The notes: generated by a model not told the origin, from the sequence alone. A stretch of 64,000 bases of DNA from Pedobacter roseus (GCF_014395225.1 NZ_CP060723.1:2294001-2358000); one strand, 5' to 3'. Numbered from the stretch's first letter, positions 1 through 8,681 are shown. Made by a program: numbers and translations.

Positions 1-556
1 CGCCAGGCATGATTGTGATCCTTCCATTTGCCTTTTTAATCAATTGAGATAGTTTTTCTGCACCCAATGCAGCTGAAGATGCACCACCAGAAGTAAGCAC
101 TCTTTTGATGCCGAGTTCGATTAAATCTTCCAGTGCCTGATCCATATCATTACTCATATCAAAAGCCCTGTGAAAAGCTACTGCCATTGGTTTAGCCAAT
201 TCGATTAATTCAGCACACCTTTCTCTATCAATGGCGCCATCTTCCTTCAGTATTCCTATAACAATACCTTCGCAATTTAATGATCTGCAGATATTTATAT
301 CTTCTTTCATTAACTCAAATTCGGTGTCGGAATATAAAAAATCGCCACCCCTCGGGCGAATAATCGGCCAGATTTCGATGGACAGGTTTTTCTTGGCTAA
401 TGCCAGCTGACCATAACTTGGTGTAGTACCGCCCTCGGCCAGGTTATCGCAAAATTCAGCTCTTTTAGCACCGCCATTTTGAGCAGCCAATGCTGACGCA
501 TAGGAATTTGCGCAGACTTCTAAACATGCGTTTTTTGTGATTAGATCACTTTTCAT
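1..556 (-). CDS. cutC: CutC family protein, 3' part missing at the window edge
   Basis: This gene starts with ATG at 556 and runs leftward off the window, so only about 185 codons are visible. The product shows the CutC TIM-barrel signatures: a GGAKRAEFCDNL segment near residue 28, EGGTTPSYGQ after it, IRPRGGDF near residue 67, AFHRAFD near 128 and RVLTSGG near 153. CutC was named for copper homeostasis in Escherichia coli, but a direct role in copper handling is disputed, so the biochemical function is open. It follows a DUF2314 gene on the same strand with a 28-base gap and may be co-transcribed with it. No signal peptide is seen, so it should be cytoplasmic. Confidence 0.88.
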   Translation of the reverse strand, partial: MKSDLITKNACLEVCANSYASALAAQNGGAKRAEFCDNLAEGGTTPSYGQLALAKKNLSIEIWPIIRPRGGDFLYSDTEFELMKEDINICRSLNCEGIVIGILKEDGAIDRERCAELIELAKPMAVAFHRAFDMSNDMDQALEDLIELGIKRVLTSGGASSAALGAEKLSQLIKKANGRITIMPG

Positions 557-584
557 TTCTACTAATAAATGGATATAACTTGAA

Positions 585-1463
585 TTATTCTTCTGTTTCT
601 GCCAGCCCTAAAACAACCCAACCTTTTGGCGATTTATAGGTATTGAGTAGCTGCGTTGATTTTCCACCATCCGGAAACCAGCATATCTCAGTAATTACCC
701 AATGGGAATCATCAATTTTTTTCCGTTCAGGAAAAGCATTCTGAAGACCTGAAAAATCAGGAAAGCCATGTTCTTCAGTACTATTGATAAAAGATAATTT
801 AAGTACTTCTGCTGTTTCATTGATGATGTCATCATCTAACTCCATTTTCAGTTTGGAAAGCATGATTCTTGCTTCCTCAGAGAAATCTTTACATGCTATT
901 GCAGCTTCAAGATCCTTAGCATTATAAGCATTCTCCAGAGCTAATATTGCACCTTCCGGAGTATCAGCGTTTGGCCTGAAGTAATCTATACCTTCATCAA
1001 TATATAAGCCAACACTACTGTCGAATTCGGCCTTATCTTTTTCTGGGATACCATCTCTGATCGCCCGTATGGTGTAACCGCCAATTAATCGGCCATTTTC
1101 AATACTCATCCAGTCTGATATCAGGTCGCGATCGATCCCAATCTTCTGGTTAAGTTTCACCGTGCCCACACTTACAGGTTCATTACCTACGGTACCAAAA
1201 AGATTGCCTTCATCATCAAAATGAGGTTCAGTAAGCCAAATATGCTCGCTATTTTCGCCGTCTATAATATGGACTTTAACAGAGAAATAAGCATGATGTG
1301 GCTGAGGATTAGCCAGGCTTTCTTCAAAATACCAAAGCGTTAAATTCGCCTTTTCAATCGCCCAGTTCATGCGTTCATCTTCGCCAGGTACATAAACCAT
1401 GTCTGGTTCGTCCTTGCGTTCTTCTACATTCTTTTTTCCGAAAATTTTAGATAATAAGCCCAT
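585..1463 (-). CDS. DUF2314 domain protein with an extra C-terminal domain
   Basis: The 292-residue product has a DUF2314 (YegJ-like) domain at about residues 28-155, recognisable from the YFSVKVHI, EHIWLTEPHF and GTVKLNQKIGID blocks and the GRLIGGYTIR stretch. The remaining residues (about 165-292) form a second domain that begins with a helical stretch reading ALENAYNAKDLEAAI, reminiscent of NTF2-like folds, but I cannot assign it. No signal peptide or membrane segment is visible. DUF2314 has no established biochemical role. The gene lies between glycosylasparaginase and CutC on the same strand. The start at 1463 is an ATG and the first residues are a basic, charged tail. Confidence 0.75.
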   Translation of the reverse strand: MGLLSKIFGKKNVEERKDEPDMVYVPGEDERMNWAIEKANLTLWYFEESLANPQPHHAYFSVKVHIIDGENSEHIWLTEPHFDDEGNLFGTVGNEPVSVGTVKLNQKIGIDRDLISDWMSIENGRLIGGYTIRAIRDGIPEKDKAEFDSSVGLYIDEGIDYFRPNADTPEGAILALENAYNAKDLEAAIACKDFSEEARIMLSKLKMELDDDIINETAEVLKLSFINSTEEHGFPDFSGLQNAFPERKKIDDSHWVITEICWFPDGGKSTQLLNTYKSPKGWVVLGLAETEE

Positions 1464-1500
1464 ATTAGATTGCGTTTATTTTGTTCGATGGATCTATATC

Positions 1501-2535
1501 CTAATAATAGCTTTTACCTTTAATTAAAAGATCCTGTTTTTCTGCATTGCAAACTGCATAACTAAAGCCTTGCTGAATGGCATAAGCACCGTATTCACCC
1601 TTTTTATTGATGGCTAAAAAGCCAACCTGTATGTTTTTGGCTGTTTCAGGTTTCTTTTTGATGATGCGCATCACGGCTTCTTTACAGGCTGCTTCCGGAC
1701 TATAACCCTGGCGCATCAGTTCCACCACTAAAAATGAACCTACATTTCTTACCACTTCTTCACCCACACCGGTAGAGGTTGCCCCTCCAATTTCATTATC
1801 TACATATAAACCTGCACCAATAATCGGACTGTCGCCAATCCGTCCATGTAATTTATAAGCCATACCACTGGTGGTACAGGCGCCAGAAATGTTTCCTTTT
1901 GCATCAATCGCTAACATCCCGATGGTATCGTGGTTATATTGATTTCCTGGTAATTTTTGCGGCGCGGCTTTTTCGTAAAGTTTATTTTCAATATTCATTA
2001 CCGGCGCATATTTTGCCGTTTTTAGCCATTCTTTCCATGCTTTTTCGCTTGCAGGAGTTAGGAGATTTTCTTTTTTAAAGCCCTGTTCCAATGCAAACTG
2101 CAAAGCGCCATCGCCGGCCAGCATTACATGGGGCGTTTTTTCCATTACTTTACGGGCTACTGAAATGGGGTGTTTAATATATTCGAGGGCTAAAACAGCA
2201 CCGCAATTGCCTTGTTCATCCATAATGCAGGCATCAAGGGTTACACGTCCATCACGGTCTGGTAGACCACCATAGCCTACCGATTGATTTTTTTCGTCTG
2301 CTTCCGGAACCCATACACCTTGTTCTACAGCATCCAGCGCACGTCCGCCTGATGATAATACTTTCCATGCATCCGCATTTGCTGCAATACCAAAATCCCA
2401 GGTAGAAATCACAATCGGGAAATTTGCTGCTTTTGAATCTTTGTGGGGAAGCACTTCAGCTATGCTGCTTTTATCAATGGCAAGTAATCCGGCAGATAGG
2501 GCGGATGCTTTTATAAATTTACGGCGGTTAAACAT
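1501..2535 (-). CDS. N4-(beta-N-acetylglucosaminyl)-L-asparaginase, exported
   Basis: The 344-residue product belongs to the Ntn-hydrolase asparaginase-2 family, which matures by cleaving itself before a catalytic threonine. The expected processing site is visible as HDT at 202-204 with Thr204 as nucleophile, followed by TTSGMAYKLHGRIGDSP and GATSTGVGEE, which match glycosylasparaginases of Elizabethkingia type rather than isoaspartyl peptidases. Such enzymes cut the GlcNAc-Asn bond left after protein deglycosylation. The N-terminus reads MFNRRKFIKASAL, a twin-arginine-like export signal, so it should act in the periplasm. About 190 bases of low-complexity, partly duplicated DNA separate it from the amidase gene upstream. 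Confidence 0.88.
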   Translation of the reverse strand: MFNRRKFIKASALSAGLLAIDKSSIAEVLPHKDSKAANFPIVISTWDFGIAANADAWKVLSSGGRALDAVEQGVWVPEADEKNQSVGYGGLPDRDGRVTLDACIMDEQGNCGAVLALEYIKHPISVARKVMEKTPHVMLAGDGALQFALEQGFKKENLLTPASEKAWKEWLKTAKYAPVMNIENKLYEKAAPQKLPGNQYNHDTIGMLAIDAKGNISGACTTSGMAYKLHGRIGDSPIIGAGLYVDNEIGGATSTGVGEEVVRNVGSFLVVELMRQGYSPEAACKEAVMRIIKKKPETAKNIQVGFLAINKKGEYGAYAIQQGFSYAVCNAEKQDLLIKGKSYY

Positions 2536-2733
2536 TTGTTTGGTAATTGTTAAAGGAGGTTAATTGTTTAAATTGGTTAACTGGTTAATTGTTTAATGAA
2601 CGAATTGTTAGATTGTTAAATCGATCAATCTTGTCTGATTATTGTGATTTGAACATTGGTTCTTATCTATTAATCGTTTTACTATTTGTCTGAAAATTGC
2701 AATTTGATCATTGGTTCTTAATTAATCAATCGT
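2536..2733. repeat. Imperfect tandem duplication of about 47 bases
   Basis: Two direct copies starting with TTGTCTGA and containing CATTGGTTCTTA and ending in AATCGT lie at about 2631-2677 and 2686-2733, about 55 bases apart and roughly 80 percent identical by eye. The second copy runs over the stop codon of the amidase gene at 2722. The DNA just left of it (2555-2625) is low-complexity, built from repeats of the word TTAATTGTTTAA. No promoter or gene is evident here. Confidence 0.6.
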
Positions 2734-3525
2734 AAACCTATCTGCATCCTTTAAAAACGGAAACTGCCTTCTAACTTTAACCAATTCTTCATAATTGATG
2801 CTGAACGTGTATAAATCTTCATCTTCAGGTTTATAATAAACGGTATTACCATAAGGATCTAAACACATGGATAATCCGCTATGGTAAATCTGGTTTCCAT
2901 CATGGCCAACACGGTTTACGGCAATTACATAACTTTGGTTTTCGATAGCCCGGGCAGGAATAAGTGCTTTCCAGTGTGCTGAGCGTTTATCAGGCCAGTT
3001 GGCAACAAGAAGCAAGATATCGTATTCCTGATCTACGTTTCGCAACCAAACCGGAAAACGTAGATCGTAGCAGATGGCCAGTCTGATTTTCCAGCCTTTA
3101 AGTTCTACAATCAGTTTCTCTTTGCCAGGACTAAAATGCTCATCTTCATTACCCATGCCAAATAAATGGCGTTTATCGTAATGCTGATGTTTGCCATCTG
3201 GTTCCATCCAGATTAAACGATTATAATATTGGTTGTTTTCTTTTATAATTAAGCTTCCTGTAACCACACAATTATACAGATCTGCCATTTTTTGCATCCA
3301 CTGCATGGTTTTTCCACCCATTTCTTCAGCCAGTGCTTCCGAATTCATGCTAAAACCGGTATTAAACATTTCGGGCAAGATAATGATGTCGGTTTTTTCC
3401 CTGACACCCATCGATAGCCTCAACGCCAGATTTAAAAGGTTTTTTTCAATGTTTTCCCAAAAGAGATAAGCTTGAAAGACAGTTACTTTCAGGTTTTCTA
3501 TTTGAGTGTAAACAGGTGCTTCCAT
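2722..3525 (-). CDS. Omega-amidase of the nitrilase superfamily (YafV/Nit2-like)
   Basis: The 267-residue product carries the nitrilase-family triad: Glu52 in LPEMFNTGF, Lys118 in HYDKRHLF and Cys152 in AICYDLRFPVW. The motif surroundings and short length fit the YafV/Nit2 branch, which hydrolyses alpha-ketoglutaramate and similar omega-amides to the keto acid and ammonia. Its stop-to-start partner upstream (3545-4690) is a YbdL-type aminotransferase on the same strand with a 19-base gap. That pair is the glutamine transaminase/omega-amidase route, in which a keto acid such as 4-methylthio-2-oxobutyrate is reaminated with glutamine as donor. No signal peptide is present. Confidence 0.88.
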   Translation of the reverse strand: MEAPVYTQIENLKVTVFQAYLFWENIEKNLLNLALRLSMGVREKTDIIILPEMFNTGFSMNSEALAEEMGGKTMQWMQKMADLYNCVVTGSLIIKENNQYYNRLIWMEPDGKHQHYDKRHLFGMGNEDEHFSPGKEKLIVELKGWKIRLAICYDLRFPVWLRNVDQEYDILLLVANWPDKRSAHWKALIPARAIENQSYVIAVNRVGHDGNQIYHSGLSMCLDPYGNTVYYKPEDEDLYTFSINYEELVKVRRQFPFLKDADRFTID

Positions 3526-3544
3526 TTTTAATGTTTTAAACTGG

Positions 3545-4690
3545 TTAAACGTTTTTTAATTTCTCTGCAGCTTGGGCTAGTGTAGCATTTTCTTTGGCAA
3601 AGCAGAAGCGAATGATTTTATGGTCGGTCGATTTCTGATAAAATGCCGAAACAGGAATGGTGGCTACTCCAAATTCTTTAATTAAGCGCATACTAAAATC
3701 AGTGTCTTTTTCATCGCTGATATCGCTATAGCTTGCACACTGAAAATAAGAACCGTTACAAGGCAAAAGTTTAAAACGGCTCTCGGCCAAAAGATCCCTG
3801 AAATAATCACGTTTCTGTTGGAAAAAACTGGCTAATCCAGTATAATTTTTCGGTTCTTTAATGTATTCGGCAATAGCCTGCTGCATGGGACTATTAACGC
3901 TGAAAACGTTAAATTGGTGTACCTTTCTAAATTCCTTCATCAGTTTTTCGGGTGCCAGGCAGTAACCGAGTTTCCAACCGGTAGCATGTAAAAGTTTGCC
4001 GAAAGAGGCTACGATAAAGCTTCGCTGCTTTAATTCAGGATAGAGCATTACACTTTGGTGTTTTTGTTCATCATAAATTAAATGTTCATAAACCTCATCA
4101 CTTAAAATTAAAATATCGGTACCACTAATCAGTTTAATCAACGATTGCATATCGTCTGATGATAAAATACTCCCCGTAGGATTCTGCGGCGTATTTAAGA
4201 TAATCATCCTTGTTTTAGCTGTAAACAGCTTTTTAACCATGTCCCAATCTATACCGTAGGCAGGAGGGGCGAGTTCGTAGGTTTTAACCAAACCACCCAA
4301 AAGTTTTACAGTAGGTGCATAACTATCATAAGCCGGTTCGAAAATTATCACCTCATCGCCCGCATTAATGATAGCTGCCAATGCGGTAAAAATAGCCTGT
4401 GTTCCGCCTGCTGTAACGGTGATTTCCGTTTCAGGGTTATATTTAATGTTATAAAGTTTTTCAACTTTCTCTGCAATGGTTTCTTTTAAAAAATTAGCAC
4501 CTGGCATTGGTGCGTATTGGTTAAAACCATCTTTCATGGCTTTGTTTACCAATTCAACCAGCTTTGGATCGCAGGCATAATCAGGAAATCCTTGTGATAA
4601 ATTAATGGCATTGTGTTCTGCCGCAAGTTTACTCATCACCGAAAAAATGGTGGTACCTACACCGGGAAGTTTAGATTGTATATTCAGCAT
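3545..4690 (-). CDS. PLP-dependent aminotransferase, methionine/glutamine type (YbdL-like)
   Basis: The 381-residue product is a fold-type I class I/II aminotransferase. NTPQNPTG is at 166-173, LSDEVYEH at 197-203, and the pyridoxal phosphate lysine is probably Lys232 in SFGKLLHATGWKLGY. The N-terminal INLSQGFPDY block is typical of the methionine aminotransferase YbdL and kynurenine/glutamine transaminase group. It would transfer the amino group of methionine or glutamine to a keto acid. The omega-amidase directly downstream supports a glutamine-driven transamination role, for example in methionine salvage. The substrate is inferred from family and neighbour, not from residues alone. Confidence 0.87.
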   Translation of the reverse strand: MLNIQSKLPGVGTTIFSVMSKLAAEHNAINLSQGFPDYACDPKLVELVNKAMKDGFNQYAPMPGANFLKETIAEKVEKLYNIKYNPETEITVTAGGTQAIFTALAAIINAGDEVIIFEPAYDSYAPTVKLLGGLVKTYELAPPAYGIDWDMVKKLFTAKTRMIILNTPQNPTGSILSSDDMQSLIKLISGTDILILSDEVYEHLIYDEQKHQSVMLYPELKQRSFIVASFGKLLHATGWKLGYCLAPEKLMKEFRKVHQFNVFSVNSPMQQAIAEYIKEPKNYTGLASFFQQKRDYFRDLLAESRFKLLPCNGSYFQCASYSDISDEKDTDFSMRLIKEFGVATIPVSAFYQKSTDHKIIRFCFAKENATLAQAAEKLKNV

Positions 4691-4939
4691 CGTATAAGCG
4701 AAAATAGGAAAAAAAAGCTTAACGCCTAAACAGGATTGCCAATATGATCAAATCACTTAAACTAAAATTTACCCTAAGCTCATTAAACCCTTTGTTTCCA
4801 TTTGGGTCAATAAAAATAAATACAGAACCAAATAAGCTGCAGATGAACAGATTTTGTATTATTTCAAATATATATGAGCTTATTTAAAATTATTCCAGAT
4901 AAACTATTTTCTTTGCATTAAAATCTCAAAAATTCCTAA

Positions 4940-6463
4940 ATGAAATTTAAACACTTAGCCGCCGTATTTTTAGTGGTCATTACTGCATCAGCATTTGTGA
5001 GTCCTAAAAAAGCTTTAAGAACATTTGTCTCCAACTACGAAAATGTATTGGGCACTTCCTTAGAATTGAAATTCAAAGCAAGTAATCAGGCAGTTGCCGA
5101 TCTGGCCGAAGAGCATGCGCTTAAGGAAATAGATCGCTTAGACGATATTTTAAGTGCCTACAAACCGACTAGCGAGTTTAGCAAATGGATGAAAAACGGA
5201 AAACAAACGACTAAAATTTCACCAGAATTATTTGAGGTTTTGCAACAGTTTGAGCATTATAAAAATGTAACCAACGGCGCTCTTGATGCATCTGCAGCGG
5301 TTATTGGCAATGTTTGGAAAAAAGCTTCGGCCGAAAACAGCTTGCCATCGGCCAATGAGCTGGAGACCGCAGTTAACCTGGTTAAACAACAGCATTATAT
5401 ACTGAATGAGAAAAATAAGACCGTTACCCGTTTAGATGACGTGCCTTTAGCTTTAAACTCTTTTGCCAAAAGTTATATTATCAATAAAGCTGCTGATCAG
5501 GCCATTCAAACTCCCGGTATCGAAAACGTAGTGGTGAATATTGGCGGCGACATGGTGATTAAAGGAAACCAATCAGAAAACATAGAAATTGCCAATCCAA
5601 AAGCTGATGCAGAGAATGAAGCAGCTTTGAATAAGGTTAAAGTTTCTAATATGGCGGTGGCAACCAGTGGCAACTACCGCAGGGGTTTTAATGTAAATGG
5701 AAAATGGTACTCGCACATTGTAGATCCACGCACAGGAAACCCAGCATCAGAAATTATCAGCGCTACCGTTATTGCTGCTGATGCCAGTGAAGCAGGTGCT
5801 TTAGCTACTTCCTTTAATGTATTATCAGTTTCAGAAATTGAGGCTATAACGGCAAATAGAAATGATATTGCCTATCTATTGGTGACTAAAAATGGTAAAG
5901 AAATTAAAAGCAAAACCTGGGCGAAATATGAATTAACTTCTAATAAGCCAGCAATTACCTTAGCTAGAGTTAATAAAGCAGATAAAGCCTGGAATACGAA
6001 ATACGAGCTGATTGTAAACTTAGAACTAGCCAATATCGAATCAACCGATGGAAAACGTGTTCGCCGTCCCTTTGTTGCGGTTTGGGTTGAAGATGCTGCA
6101 AAAACACCGGTACGTAACCTGGCCATCTGGTATAATAAACCCCGTTGGTTGCCTGACTTAAAATCATGGAACCGCGTAAATGGTGATGAATTTAGAAAAG
6201 GAGCAGAAGGAAAATTAAGCTCAACTAGTTCAGCTACCCGTGGCCCTGGTAAATACAGCTTATCATGGGATGGAAAAGATGATAGCGGAAAACTAGTAAA
6301 AGCAGGTATATATACTGTTTATATTGAAGTGGCCCGCGAACATGGAACCTATCAGGTTATTTCAAAAGAAATGAAATTTACAGGCTCCGCACAAAAAGTA
6401 GAATTAACCCCAAATACAGAATTAGCATCTGCATCCCTTGACTACAGAAAAATCGCAAAATAA
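4940..6463 (+). CDS. ApbE-like FAD:protein FMN transferase fused to DUF2271
   Basis: The 507-residue protein begins with a signal peptide (residues 1-22) and has an ApbE domain at about 30-320 followed by a DUF2271 domain at about 345-500. ApbE attaches FMN covalently to threonine of exported redox proteins. Family blocks are visible: NIGGDM near 200, then SGNYRRGFNVNGKWYSHIVD and PRTGNP near 245-265. The magnesium-binding block normally reads ADAL, but here it reads EAGALATS, so the usual aspartate is glycine and full transferase activity is uncertain. The next gene begins one base after the stop and encodes a PepSY-type membrane protein, so the two are almost certainly one operon. Confidence 0.87.
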   Translation: MKFKHLAAVFLVVITASAFVSPKKALRTFVSNYENVLGTSLELKFKASNQAVADLAEEHALKEIDRLDDILSAYKPTSEFSKWMKNGKQTTKISPELFEVLQQFEHYKNVTNGALDASAAVIGNVWKKASAENSLPSANELETAVNLVKQQHYILNEKNKTVTRLDDVPLALNSFAKSYIINKAADQAIQTPGIENVVVNIGGDMVIKGNQSENIEIANPKADAENEAALNKVKVSNMAVATSGNYRRGFNVNGKWYSHIVDPRTGNPASEIISATVIAADASEAGALATSFNVLSVSEIEAITANRNDIAYLLVTKNGKEIKSKTWAKYELTSNKPAITLARVNKADKAWNTKYELIVNLELANIESTDGKRVRRPFVAVWVEDAAKTPVRNLAIWYNKPRWLPDLKSWNRVNGDEFRKGAEGKLSSTSSATRGPGKYSLSWDGKDDSGKLVKAGIYTVYIEVAREHGTYQVISKEMKFTGSAQKVELTPNTELASASLDYRKIAK

Positions 6464-6464
6464 T

Positions 6465-7118
6465 ATGATCCCTGCCCCTAATGGCCTTGGGAAAAAGCCG
6501 GTAAAAAAGGATAGCGGAAAAGGCAAGGGAAAAAAGCGTTTAGCTGGATTATCGCGCTGGTTGCATATTTATTTATCAATGGTGAGCTTTACCATCTTGC
6601 TGTTTTTTGCGGTATCGGGCTTAACCTTAAACCATGCCGATTGGTTTACATCTGGTAAAGAACTAGTTGCTAAAGATTCTGGTTCGGTAAATTTAAAATG
6701 GGTAAACCAGGCAGATACCAATAAAATAAATAAGTTACAAATTGTTGAGTTTTTCAGGAACAAACACCAGATTAAGGGCGCATTGAGCGATTTTAGAATC
6801 GACGACCGCGAACTCAGTTTAACTTTTAACGGGCCCGGTTATCTTGCCGATTCTTTTATCGACCGCGAAACAGGTAAATACGAATTAACCACCACCAGGT
6901 TTGGTGCGGTGGCCGTAATTAACGATTTACACAAAGGAAGGGATTCGGGCAAGGCATGGTCTTGGATTATCGATATTTCTGCGGTACTTATGACCTTAGT
7001 ATCTATCTCAGGTATTATTCTGATCTGTTTTATTAAAAAGAAAAGATTAAGCGGATTTATTATCGCGGCAGTAGGAACAATAATCTGTTATTTGATCTAC
7101 AAATTATTTGTTCCTTAA
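6465..7118 (+). CDS. PepSY-associated transmembrane protein
   Basis: I place the start at the ATG at 6465, one base after the stop of the ApbE-DUF2271 gene; an in-frame TTG at 6438 would overlap that gene by 26 bases and adds no conserved residues. The 217-residue product has a lysine-rich start, a membrane segment around LHIYLSMVSFTILLFFAVSG with the LTLNH(A)DWF motif typical of PepSY-associated helices, a periplasmic PepSY-like region (EFFRNKHQIKGALSDF), then INDLHKGRDSGKAWSW and two more membrane segments. Relatives sit in membrane electron-transfer and reductase systems. With the fused ApbE upstream, an extracytoplasmic flavin-redox role is a reasonable inference. Confidence 0.82.
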   Translation: MIPAPNGLGKKPVKKDSGKGKGKKRLAGLSRWLHIYLSMVSFTILLFFAVSGLTLNHADWFTSGKELVAKDSGSVNLKWVNQADTNKINKLQIVEFFRNKHQIKGALSDFRIDDRELSLTFNGPGYLADSFIDRETGKYELTTTRFGAVAVINDLHKGRDSGKAWSWIIDISAVLMTLVSISGIILICFIKKKRLSGFIIAAVGTIICYLIYKLFVP

Positions 7119-7210
7119 TTAACTTAGATGTTCTCAGGTGACTTAATTAACCTACCCAAATATCGCCTTAGGACATCTATTTTTCTATATGGTTAATAAC
7201 AGGCTATTAA

Positions 7211-8236
7211 TTAGGCTATTGTTTGTAGTATTGAACCTGTTTCTTTCACGGTTAGCGTATGGTTTACACCGCATTTTAAAGCATAATTATTCCGTTGGTG
7301 CCCCACGGGGAAATCAAAAGCGATAGGATAGTTGTATTCCTTTACTTTTTCTAATACGATTTCATAAATGGTTTTGCCAAATTCTTCACCGGCATCATCA
7401 GGTTTAACCTTAAAGCCACCAACAATTAATCCTTTTAAGTTTTTTAGTTTTCCGCTGCGTTTTAAATTCCACAGCATCCGGTCTATACTATAAAGGTATT
7501 CGCCCGTATCTTCTATAAAAAGTATTTTATCTTTTGTATTTAAATCAGAATTGCTTCCAGCTAAGGTTTCGATGATGCTCAGGTTTCCACCAACCAAAAT
7601 GCCGTCAACTTTGCCAGGCCGGTTATTAATACTGGCTGGGGCAGTGTAACCCATTGGCTCACCAATTAAAGCGTTTTTGATAGACAGTATGGTTTCAATC
7701 TGTATCTGCTCCGCTTTGCTCCAGTCGTCGGGGAAGCTGTTGCACATTTTAGAATGGATGGAGGCTATCCCATAATTTTTAGCCAAATGGCAATGTAAAA
7801 CGGTAATGTCGCTAAAACCGATAATCCACTTTGGATTTTTTTTGAAGGAAGAGAAATCGAGCTGATCAATAATGCGTACCAGACCGTATCCGCCGCGGGC
7901 ACACATAATGGCTTTTAAATTCGGATCATCAAGCATACGCTGTAAATCTGCTAACCTTTCTTCGTCCGTTCCGCCATAAGTAAAATCGCGTTTGCCAATG
8001 GTATCGCCAATTTTTATGGTAAAACCCCAGCTTTGCATTTGTAAAACCGAAGGCTGAATCTGTTCCAGGGTAATGTATCCCGCCGGACTGGTTATTCCAA
8101 TCGTATCGCCGGGTTTTAAATAGGGTGGGATTTTAAAAGATGAACTTTCATTTTCTACTGTATTTGCCAGTGTTTTAAAAGCAGGAAATACAGTTGCAGC
8201 TGCGATAAATGAAGAAAGGAAGTGTTTTCGGTTCAT
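7211..8236 (-). CDS. LD-carboxypeptidase, peptidase family S66
   Basis: The 341-residue product matches the S66 family (LdcA/MccF), serine peptidases that remove the terminal D-alanine from murein tetrapeptides during wall recycling. The expected Ser-Glu-His set is visible: Ser142 in IIGFSDIT, Glu242 in FIEDTGEYLYSIDRML and His313 in FPVGHQRNN. The N-terminus MNRKHFLSSFIAAATVFPAF looks like a signal peptide ending near residue 25, so this copy should act outside the cytoplasm. It converges with the PepSY gene. Its exact substrate cannot be told from the sequence; MccF-like relatives cleave other acyl-peptide compounds. Confidence 0.88.
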   Translation of the reverse strand: MNRKHFLSSFIAAATVFPAFKTLANTVENESSSFKIPPYLKPGDTIGITSPAGYITLEQIQPSVLQMQSWGFTIKIGDTIGKRDFTYGGTDEERLADLQRMLDDPNLKAIMCARGGYGLVRIIDQLDFSSFKKNPKWIIGFSDITVLHCHLAKNYGIASIHSKMCNSFPDDWSKAEQIQIETILSIKNALIGEPMGYTAPASINNRPGKVDGILVGGNLSIIETLAGSNSDLNTKDKILFIEDTGEYLYSIDRMLWNLKRSGKLKNLKGLIVGGFKVKPDDAGEEFGKTIYEIVLEKVKEYNYPIAFDFPVGHQRNNYALKCGVNHTLTVKETGSILQTIA

Positions 8237-8297
8237 CTAAAATAGGAATGTAAATGTTGATGGAGCGAATATAGGATTTAAAATTTTGGCATAAAAG

Positions 8298-8329
8298 AAA
8301 AGGGATTTATATCCATAAATCCCTTTTTT
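8298..8329. terminator. Perfect 13-bp hairpin with U-run
   Basis: AAAAGGGATTTAT at 8298-8310 pairs perfectly with ATAAATCCCTTTT at 8315-8327 across a 4-base loop, followed by more T residues on the plus strand and preceded by an A-run that would serve the minus strand. It lies about 60 bases upstream of the LD-carboxypeptidase start, so on the minus strand it would isolate that gene from the RNA genes to the right. Confidence 0.7.
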
Positions 8330-8435
8330 AAACCAAACAAATTAATCTGTAAAAGATTAGTATAATGTGAATTATATAGATAACCACGTTTGAAATAAAA
8401 TGTTTTGAGATTTTATAAAAAAATCACTGTATTTG

Positions 8436-8560
8436 CTAAATAGCCCTGATGGAAACGGAAATACTTTTTGGTACCGTTATATTTTATTTTAGAAAACTGT
8501 CCAAAAAGATTGCAGTGTACAGCAGGAACAAGCCTTTACCATAAGCACTGAAACTGCGCT
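8436..8560 (+). ncRNA. Flavo-1-like structured RNA, copy 1
   Basis: The segment has the layout I associate with the Flavo-1 RNA motif of Bacteroidota: TAGCCCTGATGGAAACGGAAA at 8441-8462 in near-consensus form, an 8-bp stem of CTTTTTGG (8464-8471) with CCAAAAAG (8501-8508), then GATTGCAGTGTACAGCAGGAA (8508-8528). CCTG at 8445-8448 can close with CAGG at 8523-8526. A related arrangement occurs at 40288-40375. The role of this RNA class is unknown. The Flavo-1 name is from memory of the motif and needs a covariance-model check. Confidence 0.5.
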
Positions 8561-8620
8561 TCTAAATATTTAAAAATAGGATGTGGCGGAAACAGAAGTG
8601 GTTATTTATAGATTAAAGTT

Positions 8621-8647
8621 AAAGGCTATCCCTCGCGGATAGCCTTT
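8621..8647. terminator. 11-bp hairpin, terminator-like
   Basis: AAAGGCTATCC at 8621-8631 pairs perfectly with GGATAGCCTTT at 8637-8647 around a 5-base loop. It could end the RNA upstream (plus strand) or the tRNA-like transcript to its right (minus strand). The T-run is short, so efficiency is uncertain. Confidence 0.55.
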
Positions 8648-8681
8648 GCTAACAACAAAACAAATATAAGATAACCAAATC

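Noticed and set aside
6438..6464. TTG start for the PepSY protein
   Set aside because: It overlaps the ApbE-DUF2271 gene and adds a non-conserved segment; the ATG one base past the stop is a better start.
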